Part shown: in pieces, positions 7,147 through 14,841 of the stretch
How the letters are laid out: each line of letters opens with the position of its first letter
Numbering within the stretch: the stretch's first letter is position 1
IMG/VR virus record: IMGVR_UViG_3300034012_001325
Coordinates: 1 to 36,124 of that record
Reading direction: 5' to 3' (one strand)
DNA length: 36,124 nucleotides
Source: a virus
Made by a program: the position numbers and the translations under genes
The notes under the pieces: model-generated
What the model saw: only the letters and a program-made list of their open reading frames with translations
Told to the model about the DNA's origin: nothing
Databases searched by the model: none

Positions 7147-7373
7147 AATACGGCTTTGCGCCCGCGCTTGGGTGCGTCTTGGATTAATTCCGCGGCCACC
7201 GGCTCTGATTTGATTTTTTTAGTGCGCTCCGGAGTCGGATGCACAAACAGGCAAATCTCCCCGGTGCCTTTGAATCCCCGATAAAACTCAACAGCTTTCG
7301 CGGACTTTTCGGAAGAAAACAAAATCTCAGTTTTTGCGCCGGCTCGACGCGTCACAAAGGCAATCTTTGTCAT
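7143..7373 (-). CDS. Small basic protein after the major capsid gene
   Basis: A 76-aa protein, strongly basic (KRGRK near the C-terminus), with a beta-like N-terminus (KIAFVTRRAGAKTEILFSS) and central FYRGFKGTGEICLF. No family recognised. It starts after the hairpin following the capsid gene and overlaps the joining protein by ATGA. A head-completion role is possible from position. No SD-like sequence precedes its ATG. Confidence 0.65.
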   Translation of the reverse strand: MTKIAFVTRRAGAKTEILFSSEKSAKAVEFYRGFKGTGEICLFVHPTPERTKKIKSEPVAAELIQDAPKRGRKAVL

Positions 7374-7391
7374 GGTGATCTAAAAGCCACT

Positions 7392-7420
7392 AGCCGCCCC
7401 CCGTTTTTAGAGGGGCGGCT
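7392..7420 (-). terminator. GC-rich hairpin downstream of the major capsid gene
   Basis: AGCCGCCCC (7392-7400) and GGGGCGGCT (7412-7420) form a perfect 9-bp stem with an 11-base loop, 13 bases after the capsid stop in the transcribed direction. It is followed on the minus strand by AGTGGCTTTTAG, so the T-run is short and six bases away. It may act as a partial terminator or as a 3' mRNA-stabilising stem that keeps capsid message abundant. It lies between the capsid gene and the 76-aa gene. Confidence 0.6.
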
Positions 7421-7433
7421 TGGCAAGTTGAGT

Positions 7434-8318
7434 TTAGTCGTTGATGATGCGAACTCCGAAGTTCTGTCCAACGCTCATCCCGTACAGGATGCCGCAGGAA
7501 TACTTCAGCACCCCGAGGTCTGGATCATACCACTTGCGGAACTGCACAGGCAGCCCGAGGTCGGGAATGACCACGTCGGCCACTTCAACGCCCGAGGATG
7601 CTGCGCCGGTTGCGTCAACCGAACGGCCTGCCATTAGCAGGGAAGACTTGTGGAATGCAAAGCCCTGGAGGTACTCGCTGTTGGCGTCGGCGAGATCCGT
7701 TTGGTAAACATCGAACCCTGCAACTCGAGGAACAACGCCCTCGGCTTTGTCAGCGGTGATGCCAGGGATTTCTGCGCTATTCAGGCTCTTGACCAGTGAC
7801 GCGTAGTAGGTCGGGTTGAGGACAACGGAACGGCCCTGCTTTGGCGCCTTGAGATCGCCGGTGAGCGTTGCGCTGAGGTCAGCCAGATCGCTGCGATCGA
7901 AATCGCCTGCGGTTGTGTTCAGCGGAGTCTGTGCGAAGTTTGCTGCGGTCACAAGGTTCCACAGATCCCCGAACACTTTGTTGCCAAGTGCTTGGAGTGC
8001 GGGCTGGATGAACAATTCGTTCAGCATGATGCTGGACTTTGACCGCTCAACGTCCGTGAATCCGTAAACGAATCCGAAAAACGTGTTCAGCGTGATGGTC
8101 TTTGGAGTCATCGACACGTCGTTGACCGTGTATCCGCTCGACAAATCAATTGCCGTTGGGTTTACAGGGAAACGGGTTGTGACGGATGCGCCGCGGCTGG
8201 AGATGTCCGAAGAAAAATCGGTCGTCAACGCTGCGAGTGGTGCAAAAGTGGATTTGAGGTTTGGAAGGCTTTCCTGTGCGATTTCCGCCAGATTAGCCCC
8301 TGCGATGGTGTTGCTCAT
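7434..8318 (-). CDS. Major capsid protein
   Basis: A 294-aa protein in the expected place after protease and scaffold. It begins with a helical arm (residues 1-30) and then a strand-rich domain (ASVTTRFPVNPTAIDLSSGY). Near residues 66-90 it has the turn DVSMTPKTITLNTFFGFVYGFTDVE, followed by the helix LFIQPALQALGNKVFGDLWNLV, a 'spine helix' type element. Further on are SVVLNPTYYASLVKSLNSAEIPG and a C-terminal beta segment. This order fits the HK97 fold. With about 290 residues it is normal for a small siphophage capsid. Flanking hairpins upstream (8778-8815) and downstream (7392-7420) suggest that it is expressed separately from its neighbours. The ATG follows AAATT with no obvious SD. Confidence 0.85.
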   Translation of the reverse strand: MSNTIAGANLAEIAQESLPNLKSTFAPLAALTTDFSSDISSRGASVTTRFPVNPTAIDLSSGYTVNDVSMTPKTITLNTFFGFVYGFTDVERSKSSIMLNELFIQPALQALGNKVFGDLWNLVTAANFAQTPLNTTAGDFDRSDLADLSATLTGDLKAPKQGRSVVLNPTYYASLVKSLNSAEIPGITADKAEGVVPRVAGFDVYQTDLADANSEYLQGFAFHKSSLLMAGRSVDATGAASSGVEVADVVIPDLGLPVQFRKWYDPDLGVLKYSCGILYGMSVGQNFGVRIIND

Positions 8319-8347
8319 AATTTAGTAAGAGTCTGAGTTGGTTGTGG

Positions 8348-8749
8348 TTAGTCGCGCATTGCTGCGCGGTTTGATTGGTAAAATTTGTTGCGAGCTTCAA
8401 CGGGAAGGCTGTGGTACGTTGCCCAGAGGTCTGCCTTGGTCTTCACCGGCTCAACTGGCTCCGGAGAAACGGCCACTGGCGGAACACCGAGTGATGCGAC
8501 AATTTCGTTTGCCCGTGCTTCAACGGTCTGCGCGTTTGCGGACAGTGCGGTCAACTGAGCGTTTGCTTCGTTTAGCTTTGCCAAAAGATCCGCGTTGTCG
8601 GTCTCGAGCTTGGCTTTGACTTCCTGCAAGTCGGATGCCTCAGCGATGATTGCGTTTGCCGCGGTGAGGTCGGCCTCGAGCGTCAGTAGTCGGGAATTGG
8701 AGGCTTCGAGCGCCTCAAGGGCGGACGAAAGCGTGGTTGGTTTTTCCAT
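8348..8749 (-). CDS. Probable capsid scaffolding protein
   Basis: A 133-aa protein. I chose ATG 8747-8749 because it is preceded by AAAAAAAGG, one of the few SD-like leaders in the genome, and because the longer open frame would run through the terminator. Residues 1-90 form an Ala/Leu/Glu-rich coiled coil (SALEALEASNSRLLTLEAD, KLETDNADLLAKLNEANAQ), and a Pro-rich hinge (VPPVAVSPEPVEPV) leads to a short C-terminal module (LWATYHSLPVEARNKFYQ). This coiled coil plus small basic C-terminus is typical of scaffolds that bind the capsid interior. In lambda the scaffold (Nu3) is an internal product of the protease gene; here it is a separate gene behind a terminator. Confidence 0.72.
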   Translation of the reverse strand: MEKPTTLSSALEALEASNSRLLTLEADLTAANAIIAEASDLQEVKAKLETDNADLLAKLNEANAQLTALSANAQTVEARANEIVASLGVPPVAVSPEPVEPVKTKADLWATYHSLPVEARNKFYQSNRAAMRD

Positions 8750-8777
8750 AACCTTTTTTTGCGTTGTCAACTCGCGC

Positions 8778-8815
8778 AAAAAAAAGAAACCCTCCGCCAG
8801 CGGACCAGCGGAGGG
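8778..8815 (-). terminator. Intrinsic terminator between protease and scaffold genes
   Basis: On the minus strand a perfect 8-bp stem CCCTCCGC / GCGGAGGG (8808-8815 with 8790-8797, 10-base loop) is followed directly by TTTCTTTTTTTT (8789-8778). This is a classical rho-independent terminator. It sits in the 135-bp gap between the protease stop (8885) and the scaffold ATG (8749), so scaffold and capsid need their own promoter or controlled read-through. Confidence 0.88.
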
Positions 8816-8884
8816 AGTGACTTTGTTTCCTAGGGACGAAAATTCAAAAAAGCCCCGTCGGCGGATCTCCCGCCGCACCATACG

Positions 8885-9694
8885 TCACAATTTTCCCAAA
8901 AGCATTTGGTACGCCTCTTCCTCGGTTTGAACAATGGCGTCGATGAGATTATTTTGCAGTGCCCGGGGAGCAAAGAAAGATTGCCCGCGCATTGCATCGT
9001 CTGGCACTGCGCGGTTGCGGAGGACATTACCGCGGAACATCTCAAAAGCGTCCTGGACGTACTGTTCGAGTGATGCCCGCTGATCTGCGGTCAGGCTCGG
9101 CCCGTGCATTGCGCTCTTAAGGTCCCCCTCGGCGTTTGTAATCGGGTCAAATCGTTTGCCCTCGATTTCCCACATCACGGATTCGTCTTCCCACGGAATG
9201 ATGCACCCAACCGATCCCCAGGTTGAAGACGGGGCGCCGACAATAGTATCACATGATGCCGCGATGTTGTACGCGGCGCTGCAAGCCATATCGTCTGAAT
9301 ACGCCAGCGTTGGGATTTCGAGCGATTGCACAAGCTCCGCAATCTCGTGATTCCCCACGACGGTGCCGCCTGGAGAACTGATTTCCAGCATCAATCCCCT
9401 GACGCCCATTTCGGATGCGTCCTCGATCTCGTCAGCAATCTGTTCGTAATCGGTCGACCCGCACGACTTTTCAATGGGAGAAAGCCCTTTGCCCAACGTT
9501 CCGCAAACGTGAATGATCGCAATGCCGTCCGGTGTCACTTCCATTTCTTCCCGCGGATTGACCAGTGCGCTGATATCCATCCCGCCGTTTGCCGCCAGCT
9601 TGGACTGGATTAACTGCCGGACCGCTCGATGCCCCCCCGGTGTGATGTACCAGGGTCGAAAATAAATCTGCTCAATGACTCGTTGAAACTTCAT
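8885..9694 (-). CDS. Prohead protease, S49/SppA family (lambda gpC-like)
   Basis: A 269-aa protein with the S49 peptidase layout. IAIIHVCGTLGKG lies at about residues 58-70, EISSPGG at 104-110, and the nucleophile region DDMACSAAYNIA at 134-145 with the presumed catalytic Ser139, followed by VGAPSSTWGSVG. These match the ClpP-like fold used by lambda gpC-type proteases to remove the scaffold and mature the capsid. The general-base Lys was not placed with certainty. It lies directly after the portal gene, overlapping it by ATGA. The protein is shorter than lambda gpC because it lacks a fused scaffold region, which is here supplied by the separate gene at 8348-8749. Confidence 0.9.
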   Translation of the reverse strand: MKFQRVIEQIYFRPWYITPGGHRAVRQLIQSKLAANGGMDISALVNPREEMEVTPDGIAIIHVCGTLGKGLSPIEKSCGSTDYEQIADEIEDASEMGVRGLMLEISSPGGTVVGNHEIAELVQSLEIPTLAYSDDMACSAAYNIAASCDTIVGAPSSTWGSVGCIIPWEDESVMWEIEGKRFDPITNAEGDLKSAMHGPSLTADQRASLEQYVQDAFEMFRGNVLRNRAVPDDAMRGQSFFAPRALQNNLIDAIVQTEEEAYQMLLGKL

Positions 9695-11175
9695 GGCTGT
9701 ACGGGTTCGGTCGGCGCTGGATTGCCGTTAGGGGTCAGAATTCGGAACGCGGATTCCGGTAGGTTGCTGCGCTGCATCCGCTCGCGGATCGCCAGTTCCT
9801 CCCGCTCGCGCTGGTCGAGGTGCTCGTCGAGACTTTGTCCTGCCTCCCCGAGGATGTCGCTGAGGTTGCGCATTCCGAGCTTGTACGCCTCCCGAGCATC
9901 TTGTCCCGCGTAGCCTGCGTCGGCGGTCAAAATCGGTGGCATTGTAAAGCCCCACTTCAGCGATCCACCCAAATCTGCCCCGCGGTACTCTGGAAGGATC
10001 CCGCGCTTGATAGCCTTGCTGACTGCGTATCCGACACGGCGCCGCGCCACCCCCCGCAAAAGGTCTTGCCGGTCGGCCACGGTACGGTTCACCTTGGAAA
10101 TGATCATGCGGACCGATGCCCCGCCAATTTTAGACGGATCCCAATAAAATTCTGGCGGCATCCCCGCGCCCAGCATTGCATTCCTGATTAGTCGCTCCAT
10201 CAAGCGGTCGGTCGCTTCGGAAGGTACTTCGGATTTGAGTTGCTCGAGTTTGGCGCCCGCGCCGGCTCGGAAATACCGGGTCGTTCCCCCATAAAGCTCC
10301 TCCATTGCAAACTTTGATGCCGGGGCGTGGTCGCTGAGTGCAAAGGCTGGATTGGAAATATCTGCCATTCCAAGTTCGTTGTGCTCGATCAGTCCGATGG
10401 TAGCCGCCAGCTTTGCCGCCTCGCGGACGTAGCCCTGCACGGTGGTCAGGTCCCGAAGGTCGATGATTGCCGGGGTGAATGCCGGAAGCCCCCGCCCTTG
10501 ATCGACCGCCAGCGGCTCGCGGATGAAATCCATGTCCCGCGCTGAAATGTCGCGGTCGTCTGCCGGTGTCTGTCCTAGGATCCGGTACGCTACGGGGCGC
10601 CCAAATTGATTAAAAATCACCCCGTTGTACTGCCGGAGTCCCTTGTACGGTCCGGCCTGCACGATGTCCGCGCCGGTGCGGTCGCCGATAGCGTGCCAGG
10701 GAATGATTTGAAACTGTGGGTAGCCTTCCGGCGTCTCTGTGTAAACGCACGCGCTGTCCCCGTCGCGATCCACGGCCACTGACTGCATGAAAAGCCCTGT
10801 CTGGAAGTCGTTGCCGTCAATGAACGCCACGTCGTAAAATTGTCCGCGTAGCCATTCCTCAGCCACTTTGCCCCACTCTTTGTCGGATCCTTCAAATTTA
10901 GGCAACCAAGAGCGGCCAACACTGAACATTGACTTATCGTTGATTGCCCCGGCTACCGGGCCAAAATTCCAATACAGCTTTTGAGATGCTGAGACAATAT
11001 TGCGCCACTCTCCGACCGAAACCTCCTTTTGCATCCCTGCGGTGTGCGTGCCCCAGTACGGGCGGTTGCCGCTCCATCCGCCGTTGATCATTCGATAGTG
11101 CCCGGGCATTCCGATCCCGCCGGCGTGCGCCGCGACGGTCGGCTTCTTGAAGAGTTTCAAAATTTTGTCGAGCAT
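9691..11175 (-). CDS. Portal protein (lambda gpB-like)
   Basis: A 494-aa protein, normal length for the lambda-type portal family. Recognisable features are the Trp/Gly-rich N-terminal region ending in RNIVSASQKLYWNFGPVAGAINDKSMFSVG (residues about 58-87), the IDGNDFQTGLFMQSVAVDRDGDSACVY segment, and PQFQIIPWHAIGDR, followed by the IREPLAVDQGRGLPAF block. The C-terminal quarter holds a long helix and a Pro-rich end. As the portal it forms the twelve-subunit ring at one capsid vertex through which DNA is packaged. It starts at TAATG on the upstream gene's stop and overlaps the protease by ATGA. The terminase-W-portal-protease order is that of lambda. Confidence 0.92.
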   Translation of the reverse strand: MLDKILKLFKKPTVAAHAGGIGMPGHYRMINGGWSGNRPYWGTHTAGMQKEVSVGEWRNIVSASQKLYWNFGPVAGAINDKSMFSVGRSWLPKFEGSDKEWGKVAEEWLRGQFYDVAFIDGNDFQTGLFMQSVAVDRDGDSACVYTETPEGYPQFQIIPWHAIGDRTGADIVQAGPYKGLRQYNGVIFNQFGRPVAYRILGQTPADDRDISARDMDFIREPLAVDQGRGLPAFTPAIIDLRDLTTVQGYVREAAKLAATIGLIEHNELGMADISNPAFALSDHAPASKFAMEELYGGTTRYFRAGAGAKLEQLKSEVPSEATDRLMERLIRNAMLGAGMPPEFYWDPSKIGGASVRMIISKVNRTVADRQDLLRGVARRRVGYAVSKAIKRGILPEYRGADLGGSLKWGFTMPPILTADAGYAGQDAREAYKLGMRNLSDILGEAGQSLDEHLDQREREELAIRERMQRSNLPESAFRILTPNGNPAPTEPVQP

Positions 11176-11441
11176 TAGCTAAATATGGCTTGGGTCCGAG
11201 TAACAGGGGCGCAAAGTCCGCGCGCCTTGTAATCAAGCGCGAGTTGAGCAAACGTCAAAATCTGCATCGGGTTCAGACTGGACGGCACCGAAAAGTTAAA
11301 GCTCGATCCGTTGACGCTCGAAGAGACCAGCACCCCCGCCCCCGACTGCACGACGTCAAATTGGTTGTCCCTGAGTGCTCGAAGCGCCGCAACGTCGAGT
11401 TGCAGGAAAACCGAAAGAATAACCTGAGGCGCCGCGATCAT
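11175..11441 (-). CDS. Small head-completion protein at the gpW position
   Basis: An 88-aa protein between large terminase and portal, the place of lambda gpW. It has an N-terminal helix (SVFLQLDVAALRALRDN), a central hairpin (FDVVQSGAGVLVSSSVNGSSFNFSV) and a C-terminal helix with LTFAQLALDYKARG, the helix-hairpin-helix order of the gpW fold, though longer than gpW (68 aa). Sequence identity to gpW is not evident, so the call relies on order and topology. Its TAA overlaps the portal ATG. Confidence 0.68.
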   Translation of the reverse strand: MIAAPQVILSVFLQLDVAALRALRDNQFDVVQSGAGVLVSSSVNGSSFNFSVPSSLNPMQILTFAQLALDYKARGLCAPVTRTQAIFS

Positions 11442-11450
11442 GTCAAAGTC

Positions 11451-13187
11451 CTAGCTGTCAACCTGCCCCTTTAGCAGTCCGACCATCATTGCCGCGGCAA
11501 CCTGCATCGCTTCACAGTCCCACAGATGGTTGTGGGTCCGCACTTTGACGTAACGCATTTTGACCTGCTTGGTACTTTTGTCGACGGTGTCGCGCTTTAC
11601 CTCGGAGTTGATTTGGTTGAGGTAGCCCTCGGCGCCGTTGTCGCTTACATCCTGAGGAAATTCCCAATGGGGCGCCCCGAGTGCCCGAAGTTTTACCAAC
11701 TCGTCTTTGACTCCTTCGTTGCTCCAATAAATATATCGAGCGTTTCCCCCGTTTGGCGCCTGCGCCATCTTTGCCGGACTAAAGAATCGTCGCACCTGTT
11801 GCCGCCCCTCGCCGTGCGTGAATCCGTCATACCCAGACCCGTGGAGCGCCGTCCACCCGTACCGAACGCAGTCGTCGTAAACGAATCCGGTAAAAAATTG
11901 AGCGTCCTGAAAGGTCAGCTTGTCTTTAACCTTTAAGCGTTGCTGTAAATTGCGGATCGATTCGCTGGTTAGTAACTTGCCCTCCCAGATTAGCCGGCTG
12001 GATCCGTCTGCCCTCCACGCCCGACAGATCGCCCAAAAGTGATCCCGCTGCCGGTCCACGGTCAGAAACCGCGCCGCTTCGTTGTCGATCGGTTGCCCGT
12101 CGATAAAGTCACCTTTAGAATACTCCGAGGCGGTCAAAGAAATTGCAGGCGCCTCTGAAATTTCCTTCCAAACGTGCGCCAGTCGTTTTTGCAAAAACTG
12201 CCGGAGCGCTGAAAAGTCGCCGCGGTGTTTCAACTCCTGCGCTTTCACCCATTCAATGACGAGTGAAGACCACGGAATCCAGTAAACAGAAAGCGCGGAC
12301 CAAGTAAACGACGCGCACCCCGCCACCGGATTGCATTCTTGCCGCTCGTACCGTCCCCGCTCGGCCATTGCCCGGCGCCCGCCGGTTGTGTCCGGCGTGA
12401 CATGCTCGCAATGCGGGCAAACGTGGCGGACTGATGCGGTCAGCGCCTCCCAATCCCATTCGCCCGACGCCGTCTTGGCTTCGTCGTACCGGATTGATGA
12501 CCACAACATCTTGTGCCATTTACCGCACGCTTCACAGACCGAACCCCACTCGTTGAGGTCGCCAGCGTCAAAAAACGCGTCGGCTTCGTGTCCTTGGTCC
12601 CATCCCTGGCTGATCCCGATCACCACCGAGTTCCAGCGGTCATGCGTACGTCGCACGGCCTCTCCGATCATTCCCTCACGGTAGCGCCAAATTTCATCCA
12701 TCCAAACGTAGCGCATGGATTTCTCTTGAAGGCTGGACAGATTTGCCCCCGCCAGAAACAAAGGCATGTGCGGAAAAAGTATGCTGGTTTTCCGTTTTTG
12801 GTGCCGGTCTTTGGGAAACAATTTTGCCACCGGCGGGCAGGCATTCAGGACCGGAATCAATCGAGTTTCGGCAAAGTCTTTGCTAGTGTCGTCAGACTGC
12901 CCGACCAGAAGCATCCCCCCGGGCGCCTCGGCCACGACCCAAGTGACTAGCAGTTCTAGCAAAGTTGTTTTCCCTCCCCCGACCGGAGCGCGAATTGCAA
13001 TCTGTCGAGTTTGACCATCCGAGAACCGGCGGATGATGTCGTTGAGCCACGGTGCAATTGCCGGATCAAAGTTCGAGCTGCGTGCTGAGTGCGGAAGGCG
13101 AACATTCTCCTTTAGCCATTCGATCGGATCTCCAGAGAAGCGCCGCTGCATCCCGGCGCCCCAAGCGTCAAATACCGTCGCTTTCAT
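11451..13187 (-). CDS. Terminase large subunit, lambda gpA-type
   Basis: A 578-aa packaging motor. The ATPase domain has a Walker A motif APVGGGKTT (67-75) and a Walker B YVWMDEIW (160-167, Asp164/Glu165). A CEAC (218-221) and CPHC (257-260) four-cysteine Zn-binding insert is typical of the gpA/GPA family. The C-terminal nuclease domain begins near FLTVDRQRDHFW (375-386), with Asp379 a likely metal ligand. It translocates DNA into the prohead and cuts concatemers. Lambda-type terminases usually act at a defined cos site, so cohesive ends are expected. It overlaps the small subunit gene by 20 bases. Confidence 0.94.
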   Translation of the reverse strand: MKATVFDAWGAGMQRRFSGDPIEWLKENVRLPHSARSSNFDPAIAPWLNDIIRRFSDGQTRQIAIRAPVGGGKTTLLELLVTWVVAEAPGGMLLVGQSDDTSKDFAETRLIPVLNACPPVAKLFPKDRHQKRKTSILFPHMPLFLAGANLSSLQEKSMRYVWMDEIWRYREGMIGEAVRRTHDRWNSVVIGISQGWDQGHEADAFFDAGDLNEWGSVCEACGKWHKMLWSSIRYDEAKTASGEWDWEALTASVRHVCPHCEHVTPDTTGGRRAMAERGRYERQECNPVAGCASFTWSALSVYWIPWSSLVIEWVKAQELKHRGDFSALRQFLQKRLAHVWKEISEAPAISLTASEYSKGDFIDGQPIDNEAARFLTVDRQRDHFWAICRAWRADGSSRLIWEGKLLTSESIRNLQQRLKVKDKLTFQDAQFFTGFVYDDCVRYGWTALHGSGYDGFTHGEGRQQVRRFFSPAKMAQAPNGGNARYIYWSNEGVKDELVKLRALGAPHWEFPQDVSDNGAEGYLNQINSEVKRDTVDKSTKQVKMRYVKVRTHNHLWDCEAMQVAAAMMVGLLKGQVDS

Positions 13188-13752
13188 TTGCCTCTTGTCG
13201 CGCTTTGCCCAGCTCCGCGCATTTGAGCTTTACCTTGTCCACTAGTAGGTCAATCCGTGCCAGCATTTTGTCCCGGATCTGAGTTTCGAGCAATCCGACA
13301 AGCTGCCCTGGGACATCGTTTGCCAGTGCGTACAGTTCCGCCGTGAATGCGGCCACCGCTGCGATGATGTCCTCGCGGATTTGTGTTGCGGATATAAATT
13401 CCCCTTTTTCTCGACAAAGTCTAAATTGCAAAAGTTCAGCCTCAAGTTTTAGTTTAAGGTGTCGGGCGGCATTTAAATCTGGGGGCGCTTTTGTTCCTTG
13501 TCCTAAAAGTTTGTTTCTTTCATTGTTCCAGGCATGCAACTCATCCTCAGTTTTTACAAGGCATCCTTGTTTTATTTTTTTGTCAGCAGCTTGCCGTGAA
13601 ATTTTCAAAATTTCTGCAATTTTTTCAGCTTTAAAAAAAACTGGCTGAAGTTTTTGCGCTTCAAATTTCAAAAATTCTTTTTCTTCTGTTGTCAACGCAA
13701 TGCCGGCGGCTTTTTTTGCTGCAAGTTCTGCAATTTTGCGATTATTTTTCAT
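13168..13752 (-). CDS. Terminase small subunit, Nu1-like
   Basis: A 194-aa protein. Residues 38-62 (FFKAEKIAEILKISRQAADKKIKQG) form a winged-helix/HTH segment like that of Nu1-type small terminases, and the middle and C-terminal part is helical (RHLKLKLEAELLQFRLCREKGEFI, then a long helix). It would bind the packaging site and recruit the large subunit. It lies immediately before the large subunit with a 20-base overlap and overlaps the upstream small gene by 11 bases. Confidence 0.85.
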   Translation of the reverse strand: MKNNRKIAELAAKKAAGIALTTEEKEFLKFEAQKLQPVFFKAEKIAEILKISRQAADKKIKQGCLVKTEDELHAWNNERNKLLGQGTKAPPDLNAARHLKLKLEAELLQFRLCREKGEFISATQIREDIIAAVAAFTAELYALANDVPGQLVGLLETQIRDKMLARIDLLVDKVKLKCAELGKARQEANESDGI

Positions 13753-14101
13753 CGGGTTCTTTTAGTAATTCCGCGATGTCGTAAATTTGTTCCGGTTCCG
13801 TGGCTTTAATTTTGGATCCGTACAATCCCAAGAGTTTATTTAATTCTTTTTGCGCTGATATTGCTGTTTTAAAATCTTGAACCTTGAGTCCGTTTAAGAA
13901 AATTAGGTTGAGCCTAGAGTAAGCCCGGCCAATTTCCACGTCTGGGTTAAAGTCGGCCAGTGTTTTGTAGTACGTTAAGACATTCTCCAACGCTTCAAGG
14001 CTTTGCGTTTCATTTCCTCCTTGCTCCTGAATTTTGGAGCGGATGTCGTTGAATGAAGCGCCCGCGGTTGCAAGCTGAAGTGCCGTTTCGGTAAAATTCA
14101 T
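13742..14101 (-). CDS. Helical protein between the PLD-like and small terminase genes
   Basis: A 119-aa, mostly helical protein. It opens with a short helix-turn-helix-like stretch (ALQLATAGASFNDIRSKIQEQG) and ends in a helical pair (SRLNLIFLNGLKVQDFKTAISAQKELNKLLGLYGSK). The second stretch resembles small packaging-module proteins beside terminases, but no family is certain. It overlaps the upstream gene by ATGA and the terminase by 11 bases, so co-expression with packaging is likely. A DNA-binding or terminase-accessory role is possible. Confidence 0.7.
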   Translation of the reverse strand: MNFTETALQLATAGASFNDIRSKIQEQGGNETQSLEALENVLTYYKTLADFNPDVEIGRAYSRLNLIFLNGLKVQDFKTAISAQKELNKLLGLYGSKIKATEPEQIYDIAELLKEPDEK

Positions 14102-14733
14102 TTTTCAATTATTTCCTGCATCCATGTTGCATGAAATTCTGAAACTGTTTTGCTGCCGGTGACAAGATTTTGCTCGATTCGAGGGTTTGCCGTTAGGTTT
14201 GCCGATCCTTCTATTGTGATGGTGTGATTTTCTGAAATGAGGACCGCAACCTTGGCGTGGTTTTCAGAGCATTTTAGTCTGTGTCCCCTTTCCGCAAGTC
14301 CGGTCGCCAGTCTTGCGTAGACCGCTGGCTCTCGTCGTTTAAAATACAAGCCCGACAGCATCCATACTTTTTTGATTTTTCCACTGTCTAGGAGTTCGAA
14401 CAGCTCTTTGCATGTGTTGTGATTGAGAGTCCAGGTCGAAATGTACGCGCGGGAAATTGGCTCCCCAATCATTTCGACCAAAATTGAAAGAATAGACCAG
14501 TAATCAAAAGCCCCGTTTGAAATTGTATGGAAATATTCCCCATCTGTCGGTAGTCGGTCAAAAAACTCTTTGGCGTTTTCTTTTTTTAGCCTGGAAATCA
14601 AAACGGCCTTTGCGGCGTTCCTTCGTTGTCGGGGACTTATTGATTCCACCGTTTCGGTAGATCCGTCGATCATTGTGGTGGAAAAAATGTCACTGAGTGT
14701 CGTTTCGATGAGTCTGTCTTTTTCTTTAGGCAT
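14098..14733 (-). CDS. Phospholipase D-like (single HKD-type) protein
   Basis: A 211-aa protein. The C-terminal part contains NHAKVAVL (about 157-164) and GSANLTANPRIEQN (about 175-188), a match to the HxK...GSxN signature of the phospholipase D superfamily with one motif per chain. Such proteins (Nuc-like) typically act as dimers on phosphodiester bonds, often as nucleases. The N-terminal 90 residues appear regulatory. Its place at the head of the packaging operon, just after the non-coding gap with a 34-bp dyad, suggests a role tied to DNA ends or packaging. The catalytic Asp after the Lys is not clear (AKVAVLISEN), so activity is uncertain. Confidence 0.72.
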   Translation of the reverse strand: MPKEKDRLIETTLSDIFSTTMIDGSTETVESISPRQRRNAAKAVLISRLKKENAKEFFDRLPTDGEYFHTISNGAFDYWSILSILVEMIGEPISRAYISTWTLNHNTCKELFELLDSGKIKKVWMLSGLYFKRREPAVYARLATGLAERGHRLKCSENHAKVAVLISENHTITIEGSANLTANPRIEQNLVTGSKTVSEFHATWMQEIIEK

Positions 14734-14805
14734 GGCAACTGGTTTTTAAAAAGAATACTCACAAAACTTCGTCGGGAGACGCATCACACGCAAAGGGTAA
14801 ATTTT

Positions 14806-14839
14806 GCCTAGTAGACTCCTTATAGGGGGCGTACTAGGC
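14806..14839. other. 34-bp imperfect dyad, possible cos site
   Basis: GCCTAGTA (14806-14813) is the exact inverted complement of TACTAGGC (14832-14839), and the symmetry continues inward to a TA-TA centre at 14822/14823: of 17 base-pair positions 13 are complementary and two more are G-T. It starts three bases from the helicase stop, in the 108-bp gap (14734-14841) upstream of the packaging genes. The minus-strand product has only a short AAAATTT behind it, so it does not look like an efficient terminator. Position before a gpA/Nu1-type terminase makes a cohesive-end cutting site a reasonable candidate. Confidence 0.55.
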
Positions 14840-14841
14840 AT

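Noticed and set aside
8765-8770. Perfect TTGACA -35-like hexamer just after the protease/scaffold terminator
   Set aside because: No -10 element lies 15-19 bases downstream on the minus strand; the matching position is inside the scaffold's first codons (GGAAAA). It cannot be called a promoter on this evidence.
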